Origin: Streptomyces monashensis
Lineage (GTDB): Bacteria > Actinomycetota > Actinomycetes > Streptomycetales > Streptomycetaceae
Assembly: GCF_001866665.1 (NCBI RefSeq)
Contig: NZ_MLYO01000046.1
Location: 1-37,404, forward strand
Direction: 5' to 3'
Length of the DNA: 37,404 bases
Positions 25,045-32,990 of this stretch are shown here, piece after piece. The translations under genes were made by a program, and so were the position numbers. Position 1 is the stretch's first letter. Every line of letters starts with the position of its first letter. A model generated the notes under the pieces. It made no database searches and had not been told where the DNA came from. It saw only the letters and a list, made by a program, of their open reading frames with translations.

Positions 25045-26422
25045 ACTGTCCCTGACCGCGGCCGCCGACGAGATCCGGGAACGGCGGCTGTCCCCCGTCG
25101 AACTGACGGACTCCGTCCTTCAGCGCGTCGCCCAGGCGGAGCCACACCTTCACGCCTACGTCACCATCGTCGCCGAGCACGCCCGCCGGGCCGCGCGCGA
25201 AGCCGCGCACGACATCGCGGCCGGCCGCTACCGCGGTCCGCTGCACGGCATCCCCATGGGCCTGAAGGACCTGATCGACGTCGCCGGTACGGCGACATCG
25301 GCCGGCTCCCGGGTCCGCGCCGACCATCACGCGCCGGCCGACAGCACCGTCGCCGCACGTCTGAGGGAGGCCGGAGCCGTCCTGGTCGGCAAGACCCACA
25401 CCCACGAGTTCGCCTACGGACTGACGACCCCGCAGACCCACAACGCCTGGGACCGGACCAGGGTCGCCGGCGGTTCCAGCGGCGGATCAGCCGTCGCCGT
25501 CGCCTCGGGCATGGCGACCTTCGCCCTGGGCACCGACACGGGCGGATCGATCCGGGTACCCACCGCGCTCAACGGGGTCGTGGGCCTCAAGCCGACCTAC
25601 GGCCTCGTACCCCGCCACGGCGTCACGTCCCTGTCCTGGTCGCTGGACCACGTCGGCCCGATCACCCGCACCGTCGAGGACGCGGGCGTGGTCCTGAACG
25701 CCCTGGCCGGACACGATCCGCGCGACCCCGCCTCCCTGGCCACACCCGTCGCGGACTACCGGCCGATCGCCGGCACGGACCTGACGGGGCTGCGGGTGGG
25801 TGTGCCGCGCACCTACTACTTCGACCACATCGACCCGGAGATCGAGGCCGCCGTCCGACGCGCCATCGACCGGCTCCAGGCCCTCGGCGCACGCCTCGTC
25901 GACGTCGAGACCCCCATGACCCGCTACATCCAGGCCACCCAGTGGGGCCTGATGGTGCCTGAGGCCACCGCCTACCATCAGGGCACCCTGCGCACGGTCC
26001 CCGAGCTCTACCAGGACGACGTCCGCATCCTGCTCGAGGCCGGCGAACTGATGCCCGCCGGTGACTACCTGCGTGCCCAGCGCTCCCGCACCCTCATGAG
26101 GCAGGAATGGGCCCGCATGCTGCAGGAGGTCGACGTGATCGCCGCACCCACCGTCCCCGCGACCGCCGTCGAGGCCGACCGGTCCACGATCACCTGGGCA
26201 GACGGCACCGTCGAGGACGTCTCCGACGCCTACGTGCGCCTGTCGTCCCCCGCCAACATCACCGGAGTGCCGTCCCTGTCCCTGCCGGTCGGCCACGACG
26301 CGGCGGGTCTGCCGATCGGCATGCAACTCCTCGGACGGCCACTGGGCGAGAGCGTGCTCCTGAGGGTCGGCCACGCCTACGAGCAGACCCAGCCCGCTCG
26401 TGACCTCGCGCACGCGGCGTGA
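25031..26422 (+). CDS. amidase signature family enzyme
   Basis: Protein of 463 residues, ATG 25031 preceded by GGAGAGGAGAAG. The Ser-cisSer-Lys triad is in place: K79 in GIPMGLKDLIDV, S149 in VAGGSSGGSAVAVASG and S173 in GTDTGGSIRVPT. The C-terminal part (ANITGVPSLSLPVGHDAAG, LPIGMQLLGRP) is typical. With its AtzG-like partner it resembles AtzE (biuret-type) and HpxY-like (oxalurate pathway) systems as well as general amidases. It hydrolyses a carboxamide or ureido bond; the exact substrate is unknown. The downstream TetR gene and the upstream operators suggest induction by a substrate. Confidence 0.92.
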   Translation: MQPYELSLTAAADEIRERRLSPVELTDSVLQRVAQAEPHLHAYVTIVAEHARRAAREAAHDIAAGRYRGPLHGIPMGLKDLIDVAGTATSAGSRVRADHHAPADSTVAARLREAGAVLVGKTHTHEFAYGLTTPQTHNAWDRTRVAGGSSGGSAVAVASGMATFALGTDTGGSIRVPTALNGVVGLKPTYGLVPRHGVTSLSWSLDHVGPITRTVEDAGVVLNALAGHDPRDPASLATPVADYRPIAGTDLTGLRVGVPRTYYFDHIDPEIEAAVRRAIDRLQALGARLVDVETPMTRYIQATQWGLMVPEATAYHQGTLRTVPELYQDDVRILLEAGELMPAGDYLRAQRSRTLMRQEWARMLQEVDVIAAPTVPATAVEADRSTITWADGTVEDVSDAYVRLSSPANITGVPSLSLPVGHDAAGLPIGMQLLGRPLGESVLLRVGHAYEQTQPARDLAHAA

Positions 26423-26682
26423 ACGAATGACGGGGCCCGGCGGGATCACTCCGGCCGGGTCGCCATCGTTCCGGCCGGGTCGAAAGCGCCGTCCGGCTCC
26501 GCCTCGGCCATCTGCCACAGGAGGACCGGTGCCCGACGGCGCTCGACGCCGGAGCCTGCGCGGGCGTCCCCGAAAGTGCCCGCGGTGGCGGCACCAGGGG
26601 CATGGAGCGGGCACGGGGTACACCACGCGCGGCGAAAGGGCCGTCGAACAGCGGCCAGTGGGTCACGCGGAGGCCGTCGGAA

Positions 26683-26708
26683 CGCTAGACGCAATGAATT
26701 TGCTTTAA
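26683..26708. promoter_or_regulatory. operator-like element, copy 2 (TetR promoter)
   Basis: GACGCAA-N5-TTGCTTT inside a 26-base element that matches the one at 24717-24742 except at two positions. It ends 10 bases before the TetR ATG at 26719, so the regulator probably represses itself and the divergent MFS and amidase genes. Confidence 0.75.
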
Positions 26709-26718
26709 AGTGGGTTTC

Positions 26719-27300
26719 ATGAGCAGGCAGATGGTGCGCCCCGGCGGACGCAGCGCCCGGGTGCAGGCGTCGGTGCACACCGCCGTACGCGAACTCGCCG
26801 CGGAGGTGGGGCGCGATGCCCTGACCGTACCGATGATCGCCCAACGCGCGGGCGTGACCCCCTCGACGATCTACCGCCGCTGGGGAGATCTGCAGGAGCT
26901 GTTGTCGGACGTGGCGGTCGAGCGCCTGCGACCCGACACCGCGCCCAGGGACCACGGCGCGCTGCCCGCCGATCTGACGGCCTGGGCCGAGCAGTTCCTC
27001 GACGAGATGTCCTCCGCCTCCGGCCGCGCCTACATCCGCGACGCCCTGCTCGGCGACCCGGACGGCGGCAACGCCGGCCAGTGCTCCGCCTACGCCGCCG
27101 AACAGATCGATGTCATCCTGAACCGCGCGACCGAACGCGGGGAGGAGACACCCGGCGTCGAGACGGTCATGGACCGCGTCGTCTCCCCCCTGATGTACCG
27201 CATCCTCTTCCGCCCGGACGGACTCGACGCCGCATACGCCCGCGGGCTCGTGACAGGACTCCTCGACCCGACCGGACGATGGCCTGGAAAGGCTGCATAG
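26719..27300 (+). CDS. TetR family transcriptional regulator
   Basis: Protein of 193 residues starting at ATG 26719; GTG 26710 is in frame and possible. The helix-turn-helix is at about 14-60: SVHTAVRELAAEVGRDALTV, PMIAQRAGVTPSTIYRRWGDLQELL. The C-terminal domain ends with VVSPLMYRILF, as in TetR_C_33-type regulators of actinomycetes. There is no strong ribosome site, and the operator-like element lies immediately upstream. It follows the amidase in the same direction after about 300 bases and shares the operator motif with the divergent region at 24.7 kb. Confidence 0.92.
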   Translation: MSRQMVRPGGRSARVQASVHTAVRELAAEVGRDALTVPMIAQRAGVTPSTIYRRWGDLQELLSDVAVERLRPDTAPRDHGALPADLTAWAEQFLDEMSSASGRAYIRDALLGDPDGGNAGQCSAYAAEQIDVILNRATERGEETPGVETVMDRVVSPLMYRILFRPDGLDAAYARGLVTGLLDPTGRWPGKAA

Positions 27301-27521
27301 TCAACGTCGGCCGCCCCAAGCGGGCGTCGCCGCCCACCTCACCGGTCTGCTGCGCGATCGGCCCCAGGCCACAGCTCTTCCCTCACGGGCCGAGGGCATG
27401 TGGTGGGGGAAGGCGGCAGGGCCTGAGTCCGGCTTCGGCGCTGGCCGACGTGGCGGTCCGCCGTGCGCTTCGCAGGATGCCCAAGCCACCTTATAGGCAG
27501 GGTAATTGGGGAAGTTTTTCG

Positions 27522-27552
27522 GTGCGATCGCACGTCCTGGTGATCGTAGGAT
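27522..27552 (+). promoter_or_regulatory. promoter candidate of the chorismate mutase gene
   Basis: TAGGAT at 27547-27552 is a consensus -10 element, 21 bases before the ATG. The -35 position is covered by the perfect 12-bp palindrome GTGCGATCGCAC (27522-27533) and has no TTGACA-like hexamer, which suggests a regulator site at the promoter. Confidence 0.5.
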
Positions 27553-27573
27553 CGGCTCGACCGAGGAGGAGTT

Positions 27574-28143
27574 ATGCGTCAGACGATCATCGCCGCGATC
27601 ACGACGGCCGCCCTGGCCGTCGTCGTCGCCCCCGCGGCGGCCGCTGGATCCCCCGCCCGCCCGTCCCTGGACCCGCTGGCCCGGCTGTCCGCCGAGCGGC
27701 TCCTCATTTCCGACCAGGTGGCCGCCGCCAAGTACCGCACAGGGCAGCCCATCGACGATCCCGCCCGCGAGCAGCAGGTGCTCGACGGCGTGGCTGCCCG
27801 GGCCAGGGCACTCGGCACCGACCCGGATGAGGTGGTAGCCGTATTCCGGGACCAGATCGAGGCGAGCAAGATCGTCCAACGCGGGCTGTTCCGCATCTGG
27901 GACACGGATCCCTCGAAGGCGCCGACCGGCAGCCCCGATCTGTCAGTGATTCGGGTCGAGATCAACCGGGTCAGCAGCGAGCTCGTTCAGGCCATCGCGG
28001 ACACCGAGGCGCCCCGCACCAGCCCTCAGTGCGGACGTCGGCTGCTGGCCGCATACCTCAACACCGACCGTACGATGCGGTTGGACATGCTCCACGCGAT
28101 CGCGCTCGGGCGTTCCCTGCCGCACGTGTGCGAAGCGAAATAG
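27574..28143 (+). CDS. exported chorismate mutase (AroQ-gamma type)
   Basis: Protein of 189 residues with ATG 27574 after GAGGAGGA. A Sec signal peptide covers about 1-24 (IIAAITTAALAVVVAPAAA). The mature part is all-helical: LARLSAERLLISDQVAAAKY, then DDPAREQQVLDGVAARARAL and VVAVFRDQIEASKIVQ. R42, K53, D62 and R65 have the 11-9-3 spacing of the active-site residues R49, K60, D69 and R72 of the secreted Mycobacterium tuberculosis enzyme, as I recall it. C153 and C186 match the conserved C-terminal disulfide. It converts chorismate to prephenate outside the cytoplasm; the purpose of this is not known in bacteria generally. No aro genes are nearby. Confidence 0.9.
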   Translation: MRQTIIAAITTAALAVVVAPAAAAGSPARPSLDPLARLSAERLLISDQVAAAKYRTGQPIDDPAREQQVLDGVAARARALGTDPDEVVAVFRDQIEASKIVQRGLFRIWDTDPSKAPTGSPDLSVIRVEINRVSSELVQAIADTEAPRTSPQCGRRLLAAYLNTDRTMRLDMLHAIALGRSLPHVCEAK

Positions 28144-28363
28144 CTCCTCACGCGGCCTTGCCGGGTGACCCGGTCCATGGAGGTGAGCACATCGCCCCCT
28201 CACCTGTGCCGTCGGCGCGCCGGGGGCTCCTGGCGGCAGGGGGTGATCTTGGCTCTGAGTCCGTCTGCCAACAGCTTCATCACGTACGCAGGCCAACCCG
28301 CGGACGCACCAATCAAGTTGGGCTTCGACATCGTTGCAGCGGGCTCTGTATGGGCTGGTACAC

Positions 28364-28852
28364 GTGGATGTGACGGGGTGTCTTGGGTGTGACCTTCTGA
28401 CCGGGCGCCGGGACTTGCCCGGGGGCGTTTTGCACGAGACCGCTGCTTGGGTGGTGACCCACGTCGTCGGCTCGATGAATCTCGGTACCTTGATCGTCGG
28501 TCCGCGGGAGCACGTCGTGGCCATCGCCGAGCTCGACGACGCGGCAGCGGCGGAGCTCGGTCCCTTGCTCCGCGATACCGCCCGTGTCGTGGAGTCGTTG
28601 TGCCGGCCCGAGCAGACCTACGTCTGCATGTGGTCGCACGGCCGCGACGCGCGCAAGCACCTGCACATCGCGGTCCAGCCGGTGACCGCGGAGGTGCGGG
28701 CCCGGTACGGCGGGCTGCGTTCCGAGCAACTGCAGGCTCGGATGCTGGCCGACGGTGTGGAGCCGGACATCGCGGAGGTCGAGCAGTTCTGCGACCGGGC
28801 TCGCGAGCTGTTCCGTGCGATCACGAACGGCAGCGCTGCGGAGCGCAGCTGA
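28364..28852 (+). CDS. HIT family protein
   Basis: About 162 residues if GTG 28364 is the start; GTG 28370 and upstream in-frame codons are alternatives, and the ribosome site is weak. The opening VTGCLGCDLLTG resembles the CxxC zinc or structural motif of HIT hydrolases. The central VVGSMNLGTLIVGPREHVVAIAEL and the histidine-triad region ARKHLHIAVQPV (HxHxxxxP) are clear. The last histidine of the classical HxHxHxx is replaced (HLHIAVQ), as in many divergent HIT members. The family hydrolyses or transfers nucleotide phosphoester bonds; the substrate here is unknown. Confidence 0.8.
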   Translation: MDVTGCLGCDLLTGRRDLPGGVLHETAAWVVTHVVGSMNLGTLIVGPREHVVAIAELDDAAAAELGPLLRDTARVVESLCRPEQTYVCMWSHGRDARKHLHIAVQPVTAEVRARYGGLRSEQLQARMLADGVEPDIAEVEQFCDRARELFRAITNGSAAERS

Positions 28853-28865
28853 TCACCGGTGCCGC

Positions 28866-29270
28866 ACCATGCCTACCTGCTGGTGGGGCTGACGGGGTGA
28901 CACCGCCACGCGGCTCGATCGTCTTCCCGCGCTGCGCGAGGCGGTTCACCGTGCTGCGGCCAAGGCGGCCCGGGGTCGGGTCGCGGTGGCGGTGACCAGT
29001 CAGACGCCGATGACGGAAGAGTCGGTGGCCGCGGACGTGGGGGACCTGCGGGCGGTCGAGGCCGTCACGGCGTCCGCGGCGCTGGTGCTGGTGCTGGTGC
29101 TGGTGCTCGGTCTCGGCTCGGTGGGGTCGGCGGTACGGGTCCTGCCTGCGGACGGTCTCGGTGTCGTGGTGAGAAGGTGGTGGCCGGGCCGAGCCCGCTG
29201 CCGCCCGTGGACACCCTGACCCCGGTCGTTGCCACCACCATCGGTTTCGGGCTGGGTCTGGATCACCCGG
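28866..29270 (+). pseudogene. remnant of an MMPL family transporter
   Basis: Forward fragments are AYLLVGLTG, then after a one-base shift at a GGGG run DTATRLDRLPALREAVHRAA, TSQTPMTEESVAADVGDLRA and a hydrophobic ASAALVLVLVLVLGLGSV. After another shift near 29165 comes TLTPVVATTIGFGLGLDH. This is the pattern of an MMPL extracytoplasmic domain running into transmembrane helices and the GLGLxxD segment. The hydrophobic part includes a (GCTGGT)4 tandem repeat near 29082-29105. At least two frameshifts and loss of most of the gene make it a relic. Confidence 0.55.
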
Positions 29271-29274
29271 CACG

Positions 29275-29421
29275 CACACGCTCACTCTCACCGCGTGCAT
29301 CAACTACGGCGCACGCAGCGAACTCGCCCAAGCCGCCCAAGGCCTCGCCCAAGTCGCCGTCGTCGGTCGGATCAACCCCGCACGCATCCACCATGCGGTC
29401 CTGTGTTGCTCCTGGGGACGT
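29275..29421 (+). pseudogene. fragment of an undecaprenyl diphosphate synthase (UppS-like) gene
   Basis: The frame HTLTLTACINYGARSELAQA, then AQGLAQVAVVGRINPARI matches the cis-prenyltransferase segment LTLxxNYGGRxEIxxAxxxxA. Only about 45 residues remain, with no N- or C-terminal part. It abuts the MMPL remnant, so two unrelated relics have been joined here. Confidence 0.5.
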
Positions 29422-29463
29422 CCGCCCGAGCTGCCGAGGCGCTGGTCGCAGCCCCGGGGCGGG

Positions 29464-29997
29464 TCACTCGCTGCGGGACGGACGCGGATGCTCCATGCGG
29501 GAGAGCCAGGTGGTGAGCAGTGTCTCCAGCGACTCGGCTTCGGTGGGCGTCAGTAGATCCAGCAGGTGGCGTTCGTTGCGCATGTGGTCGGTGAACGCCC
29601 GGTCGATCAGTTCGCGTCCGGGTTTGGTGAGGGCGACGATCCGGCCGCGCTGGTCATCGTCGGAGCGGCGGCGCGTGACGAGTCCGGCGCGCTCCAGGCG
29701 GTCGATTCTCTTCGTCATGGCGCCGGTGGTGACCATGGTGTGCGCGGCGAGCTCACCGGGTGCCCGCTCGTAGGGGTCCCCGGCGCGACGCAGCGCGCAC
29801 AGGACGTCGAACTCTCCCTCGCTGAGGCCGTAGTGGCCGTAGACGAGGCGGAGTTCCTCGGTGAGCCGGTCGGCCAGCCGGTGCAGTCGTCCGATCACTC
29901 CTTGCGGGGTGGTGTCGACGTCGGGGCGCTCGCGGCGCCAGTCCGCCTGGATACGGGCCACGTGGTCCATCGGTTCACCGTGCTCCATGCACCCCAT
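29464..29997 (-). CDS. MarR family transcriptional regulator
   Basis: Protein of 177 residues. Start 29997 is supported by GGAAG five bases upstream; ATG 29988 and 29970 are alternatives. Winged-helix landmarks: LRLVYGHYGLSEGEFDVLCA, then PGELAAHTMVTTGAMTKRID and RLERAGLVTRRRSDDDQRGR (wing DDDQRGR), followed by a C-terminal dimerisation helix region RNERHLLDLLTPTEAESLET. It is divergent from an EamA exporter, and the 32 bases before its start are filled by two palindromes. Ligand-induced derepression of the exporter is the natural model. Confidence 0.93.
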   Translation of the reverse strand: MGCMEHGEPMDHVARIQADWRRERPDVDTTPQGVIGRLHRLADRLTEELRLVYGHYGLSEGEFDVLCALRRAGDPYERAPGELAAHTMVTTGAMTKRIDRLERAGLVTRRRSDDDQRGRIVALTKPGRELIDRAFTDHMRNERHLLDLLTPTEAESLETLLTTWLSRMEHPRPSRSE

Positions 29998-29998
29998 G

Positions 29999-30018
29999 AT
30001 AGCTTCCCGGGAAGTTAT
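29999..30018. promoter_or_regulatory. MarR operator candidate 1
   Basis: Near-perfect palindrome ATAGCTTCCCGGGAAGTTAT with a single mismatched pair. On the minus strand its GGAAG half is the ribosome site of the MarR gene. Its centre is 21 bp, two helical turns, from the centre of operator 2. Confidence 0.8.
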
Positions 30019-30042
30019 ATTAGCTTCCATGGAAGCTAATAT
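30017..30042. promoter_or_regulatory. MarR operator candidate 2
   Basis: Perfect 26-bp palindrome with half-site ATATTAGCTTCCA. It contains GGAAG, the ribosome site of the EamA gene, and reaches into its start codon at 30041. The core AGCTTCC/GGAAGCT is shared with operator 1. Confidence 0.85.
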
Positions 30043-30982
30043 GCGATGGGTGGCACTGACCGCGGTCGCGCCGGTGGCCTGGGGAACCAACTACTTCGTC
30101 ACGCACGAGTTCCTGCCGGCCGACCGCCCGCTCTACGGGGCCGCCCTGCGGGCGCTGCCCGCCGGACTGGTCCTGCTTGCCCTGCGCAGACGGCGGCCGC
30201 GCGGAGCGTGGTGGTGGCGGTCCGCGGTGCTCGGGCTGCTCAACATGAGCGTGTTCTTCGTCCTCGTCTACGCCGCCTCCCAACTGCTTCCGACCAGCGT
30301 CGCCGCGACCGTCATGGCGGTGTCCCCGCTGACGATGATCCTCATAGCCTGGCCCCTGGTGTCCGAACGGCCCCGGACCGCCCACCTGGCCTGCGCCGCG
30401 ATCGGACTCGCCGGGGTCTGCCTCATGCTGCTCACCGGGACGGAAGGGGTGAGCGTGCCGGGGGTCCTCGCGTCGGCAGCCGCCATGCTGGTGTCGTCTT
30501 TCGGGCACATCCTGGCCAAACGGTGGAGTGCCGGTGCCGATGTGCTCGCCTCGACGGCCTGGCAGCTGACCGCCGGAGGTCTGTTCCTGCTCCCGGTCGC
30601 CGCCGCCGTGGAAGGCCCTCCGCCCGCGCTCTCGACATCGACGCTCCTCGCGTTCGGCTACGTCGCCCTGGTCGCCACCGCGCTGGCCTTCACCGCCTGG
30701 TTCACAGGACTTCGGCACCTGCCGGCAGGCACCGTCGGCCTGATCGGACTGCTCAACCCCGTCACCGGCGTCCTGCTCGGCACAGCTGTCGCCGGAGAGA
30801 CTGTGACCGTTCAGCAACTGTGCGGACTGGTCCTGGTCCTGGCCGGAGTTGTCCTCGGTCAACCCAGACGCGGGGGCCGACGCGACAGCAGTCAGGTACG
30901 TCCCCGTCCCGCATCCGACCGGTACCGAGGAGCTGACCGTTCGCCAGGCCGCCGCGATACCGGTGCGGGCGATCGGCTGTGA
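30041..30982 (+). CDS. EamA/DMT family exporter
   Basis: Integral membrane protein of 313 residues with about ten hydrophobic segments in two EamA repeats. The first repeat starts VALTAVAPVAWGTNYFVTHE and ends AAIGLAGVCLMLLTG; the second starts VPGVLASAAAMLVSSFGHIL and ends LCGLVLVLAGVVLGQP. Both have the expected PxxxxGxxxGExxT-type end (NPVTGVLLGTAVAGETVTVQ). Start ATG 30041 has GGAAG five bases upstream; ATG 30029 is in frame within the operator. The C-terminal 40 residues are hydrophilic and Arg-rich and look like read-through into non-coding sequence. It probably exports a small metabolite under the divergent MarR protein. Confidence 0.93.
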   Translation: MRWVALTAVAPVAWGTNYFVTHEFLPADRPLYGAALRALPAGLVLLALRRRRPRGAWWWRSAVLGLLNMSVFFVLVYAASQLLPTSVAATVMAVSPLTMILIAWPLVSERPRTAHLACAAIGLAGVCLMLLTGTEGVSVPGVLASAAAMLVSSFGHILAKRWSAGADVLASTAWQLTAGGLFLLPVAAAVEGPPPALSTSTLLAFGYVALVATALAFTAWFTGLRHLPAGTVGLIGLLNPVTGVLLGTAVAGETVTVQQLCGLVLVLAGVVLGQPRRGGRRDSSQVRPRPASDRYRGADRSPGRRDTGAGDRL

Positions 30983-31110
30983 GTACGGCATCGAGGCGGA
31001 GCCGGTGCAGACCGGTTTCGGCGCCAGCGTGCTGAGCACGGTCCGCATCCGGCCGGCCAGGCATGGCGTGCAGCGTGTGGTCTTCGGGCGGCTGGATGGC
31101 CTGGACGAGA

Positions 31111-31158
31111 CAAGAGCCGGGCCCACGCCGCGGTGGTGCGACGCGAGCCCGGCCCTTG
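31111..31158 (-). terminator. terminator of the S53 peptidase gene
   Basis: Long stem of 12 positions with one mismatch, CAAGAGCCGGGC / GCCCGGCCCTTG, starting about 20 bases past the peptidase stop. On the minus strand it is followed by TCTTGTC. It may also serve the EamA gene from the other side. Confidence 0.75.
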
Positions 31159-31178
31159 TCCGCTGGAGCGAGTCGTCG

Positions 31179-32519
31179 TCAGAAGGCGCCCGTGCCGTTG
31201 GGTGTGCCGAGGCCGGTCGGCCCGTCGTATCCCGGACCGGCGGTGCACAGGTAACTGCCGCCGCAGGAGCCGTTGCTGCCCGACGTGACGTCGTTGAGCG
31301 CCGATGTGTGGCTGTACGGATACGAGCCGTTGACGATCTGGGAGGTGTTTCCGGCCAGTGCGTAGACGCTCGCGATGATCGGCGACGCGACGCTGGTGCC
31401 GCCGACTTCGACCCATCCGTCGGCGCCCTGTGCGAGTCCGAGTTGAAGCTCGGTGTCGCACAGCAACGCGCCGCCGCAGCTGCTGTACGTGTCGTAGACC
31501 GCCACCCCGGTGCTGGGGTCGGCGACCGCGGACACATCGGCGACGGCGCGCTTGGCGCATCCGGAGTCGTGCTGCCAGGACGGCTTGGCCTCGTACGCCG
31601 AGCAGCCCGAGCCCGCGCCGGTCCAGGCGGTCTCGGTCCAGCCGCGGGAGTTGGACGCCCTGCGCAGCGAGGTGCCGCCCACGGCGGTGACGTACGGGGA
31701 GGAGGCGGGCCAGGAGACGCCGTAACCGGAGTCACCCGAGCTCGCTGTGATCGCGACGCCGGGGCGGTGGAAGTGCGAGTCGAAGGAGGTGACGGTGTTG
31801 TCCTCGGACCCGCCCCAGCTGTTGGAGACCGAGACGACGCCCGCCGTGGTGGCGGCGGTGTCCTCGGCCGTCATGAGATCCGTGACGTTCGCCGACTTCG
31901 CCTCGACCAGGAGGATGTGGCAGCCGGGGCAGGTCGCCGAGACCATGTCGAGGTCGAGGCTGATCTCCTCGGCCCACCCGTAGTCACCGGCGGGCAGCGG
32001 CGACGCCTGGCCGCTCTGGTTCACCTTGCGGAAGCAGCCGTTGGCGGTGGTGCACGACGGCAGACCGTAGGCACTGCGGTAGGCGGCCAGGTCGGACTCG
32101 GCGTTCGGATCGTCCATGGCGTCGACGATGGCCACCGTCCGACCGGATCCCGAGGTGCCGCCCAGTTTGTAGGCGGAACGCAGATCGGACGGCACGTACC
32201 CCACCGTGGTCGGGGATCCCGTGGTGAACGGTGACATGCGGCCCGAGGCGGTGCGGTGGGCCTTCAGGACGCCGAAACAGCGGGCCTGTCCGGCTTGCGA
32301 GGGATGGGCGCAGCCGAACCCCGTCGTGCCCGCGGAGGTGGATGCGCGCGGGGCGATCGAGAGGGGGGCGGCCTGGGCACTGGTGGCCAGGCCGATGGTG
32401 AGGGTGGTGGTGGCGAGCGTGAGCAGCGCGGTGAGGGTCGCTGCCGTCCGCCGCGCCGGGCCTTTCGGCTGGTGGCGGTGGATCACCGGGGATGCGGAGG
32501 GTATCTCGCGTCGTTGCAT
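31179..32519 (-). CDS. secreted S53 family (sedolisin-like) serine-carboxyl peptidase
   Basis: Protein of 446 residues, start 32519 with GGAGG five bases upstream. A signal peptide covers about 1-50 (RRTAATLTALLTLATTTLTI, ending SAQA). Catalytic landmarks: E185 and D189 in WAEEISLDLDM, oxyanion Asp263 in SSGDSG, and Ser376 in VGGTSVASP, where the usual motif is SGTSxxxP. VSNSWGGSED and AVGGTS are further family strands, and GPGYDGPTGLGTPNG near the C-terminus should bind Ca2+. Only about 55 residues separate the signal peptide from the catalytic domain, so the large activation prodomain of kumamolisin-type enzymes is absent. Several Cys pairs suggest disulfides. It should act as an extracellular endopeptidase. 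Confidence 0.9.
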   Translation of the reverse strand: MQRREIPSASPVIHRHQPKGPARRTAATLTALLTLATTTLTIGLATSAQAAPLSIAPRASTSAGTTGFGCAHPSQAGQARCFGVLKAHRTASGRMSPFTTGSPTTVGYVPSDLRSAYKLGGTSGSGRTVAIVDAMDDPNAESDLAAYRSAYGLPSCTTANGCFRKVNQSGQASPLPAGDYGWAEEISLDLDMVSATCPGCHILLVEAKSANVTDLMTAEDTAATTAGVVSVSNSWGGSEDNTVTSFDSHFHRPGVAITASSGDSGYGVSWPASSPYVTAVGGTSLRRASNSRGWTETAWTGAGSGCSAYEAKPSWQHDSGCAKRAVADVSAVADPSTGVAVYDTYSSCGGALLCDTELQLGLAQGADGWVEVGGTSVASPIIASVYALAGNTSQIVNGSYPYSHTSALNDVTSGSNGSCGGSYLCTAGPGYDGPTGLGTPNGTGAF

Positions 32520-32990
32520 CAAGCCTCCGTGCGGTTTGAGGCGGTTGGTAAGGTCCGCTTGGCGAAAAGCAGCATTGACAGATGTCATGTCAGATGGGCC
32601 GCGGACCGGATGGATTCACCATGGGGCCGCCCTCCTGCACTGGTCAAGGCCATGCCAATGCAGGTCTTGTGAGGCTGCCGCGATGAGCGAGTGAACCGCT
32701 GTGGGTGTCGACATGCCCGCGGCAGTACTCACTGCGGGGCCACGAAGGCTGCTGCGCCACCTGTGAGACGGGTTCCCGGACGGGGCATCGGTCCTCACCC
32801 GGGCCGGCACCGCTCAACGTGCGGGACCGACACGTCGACGCCGCCCCGCCACCGTCCGGCCGACTGCGCCCCTGGACACCCCAGCCGCTCTCCGATCACG
32901 TCCTGTACGATCCTCGGCCGCTCCCCTCAGCGCATGTGCGCTCTGAGGGCCGATCCATCGCGCGAAATTCCCTCGGGTTCCAGGAGGTGT
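32520..32990. other. intergenic region without a supported gene
   Basis: Holds the S53 peptidase promoter on its left side. A small perfect hairpin AGCGCA-TG-TGCGCT occurs near 32930-32945. No frame with a start signal or recognisable product. It may include one end of the decayed transposon that follows, but no terminal repeat was identified. Confidence 0.35.

Noticed and set aside
30849..32234. Forward frame of about 460 codons antisense to the S53 peptidase
   Set aside because: The peptidase frame has signal peptide and catalytic residues; the antisense product is Gly/Arg/Val-rich with no domain.
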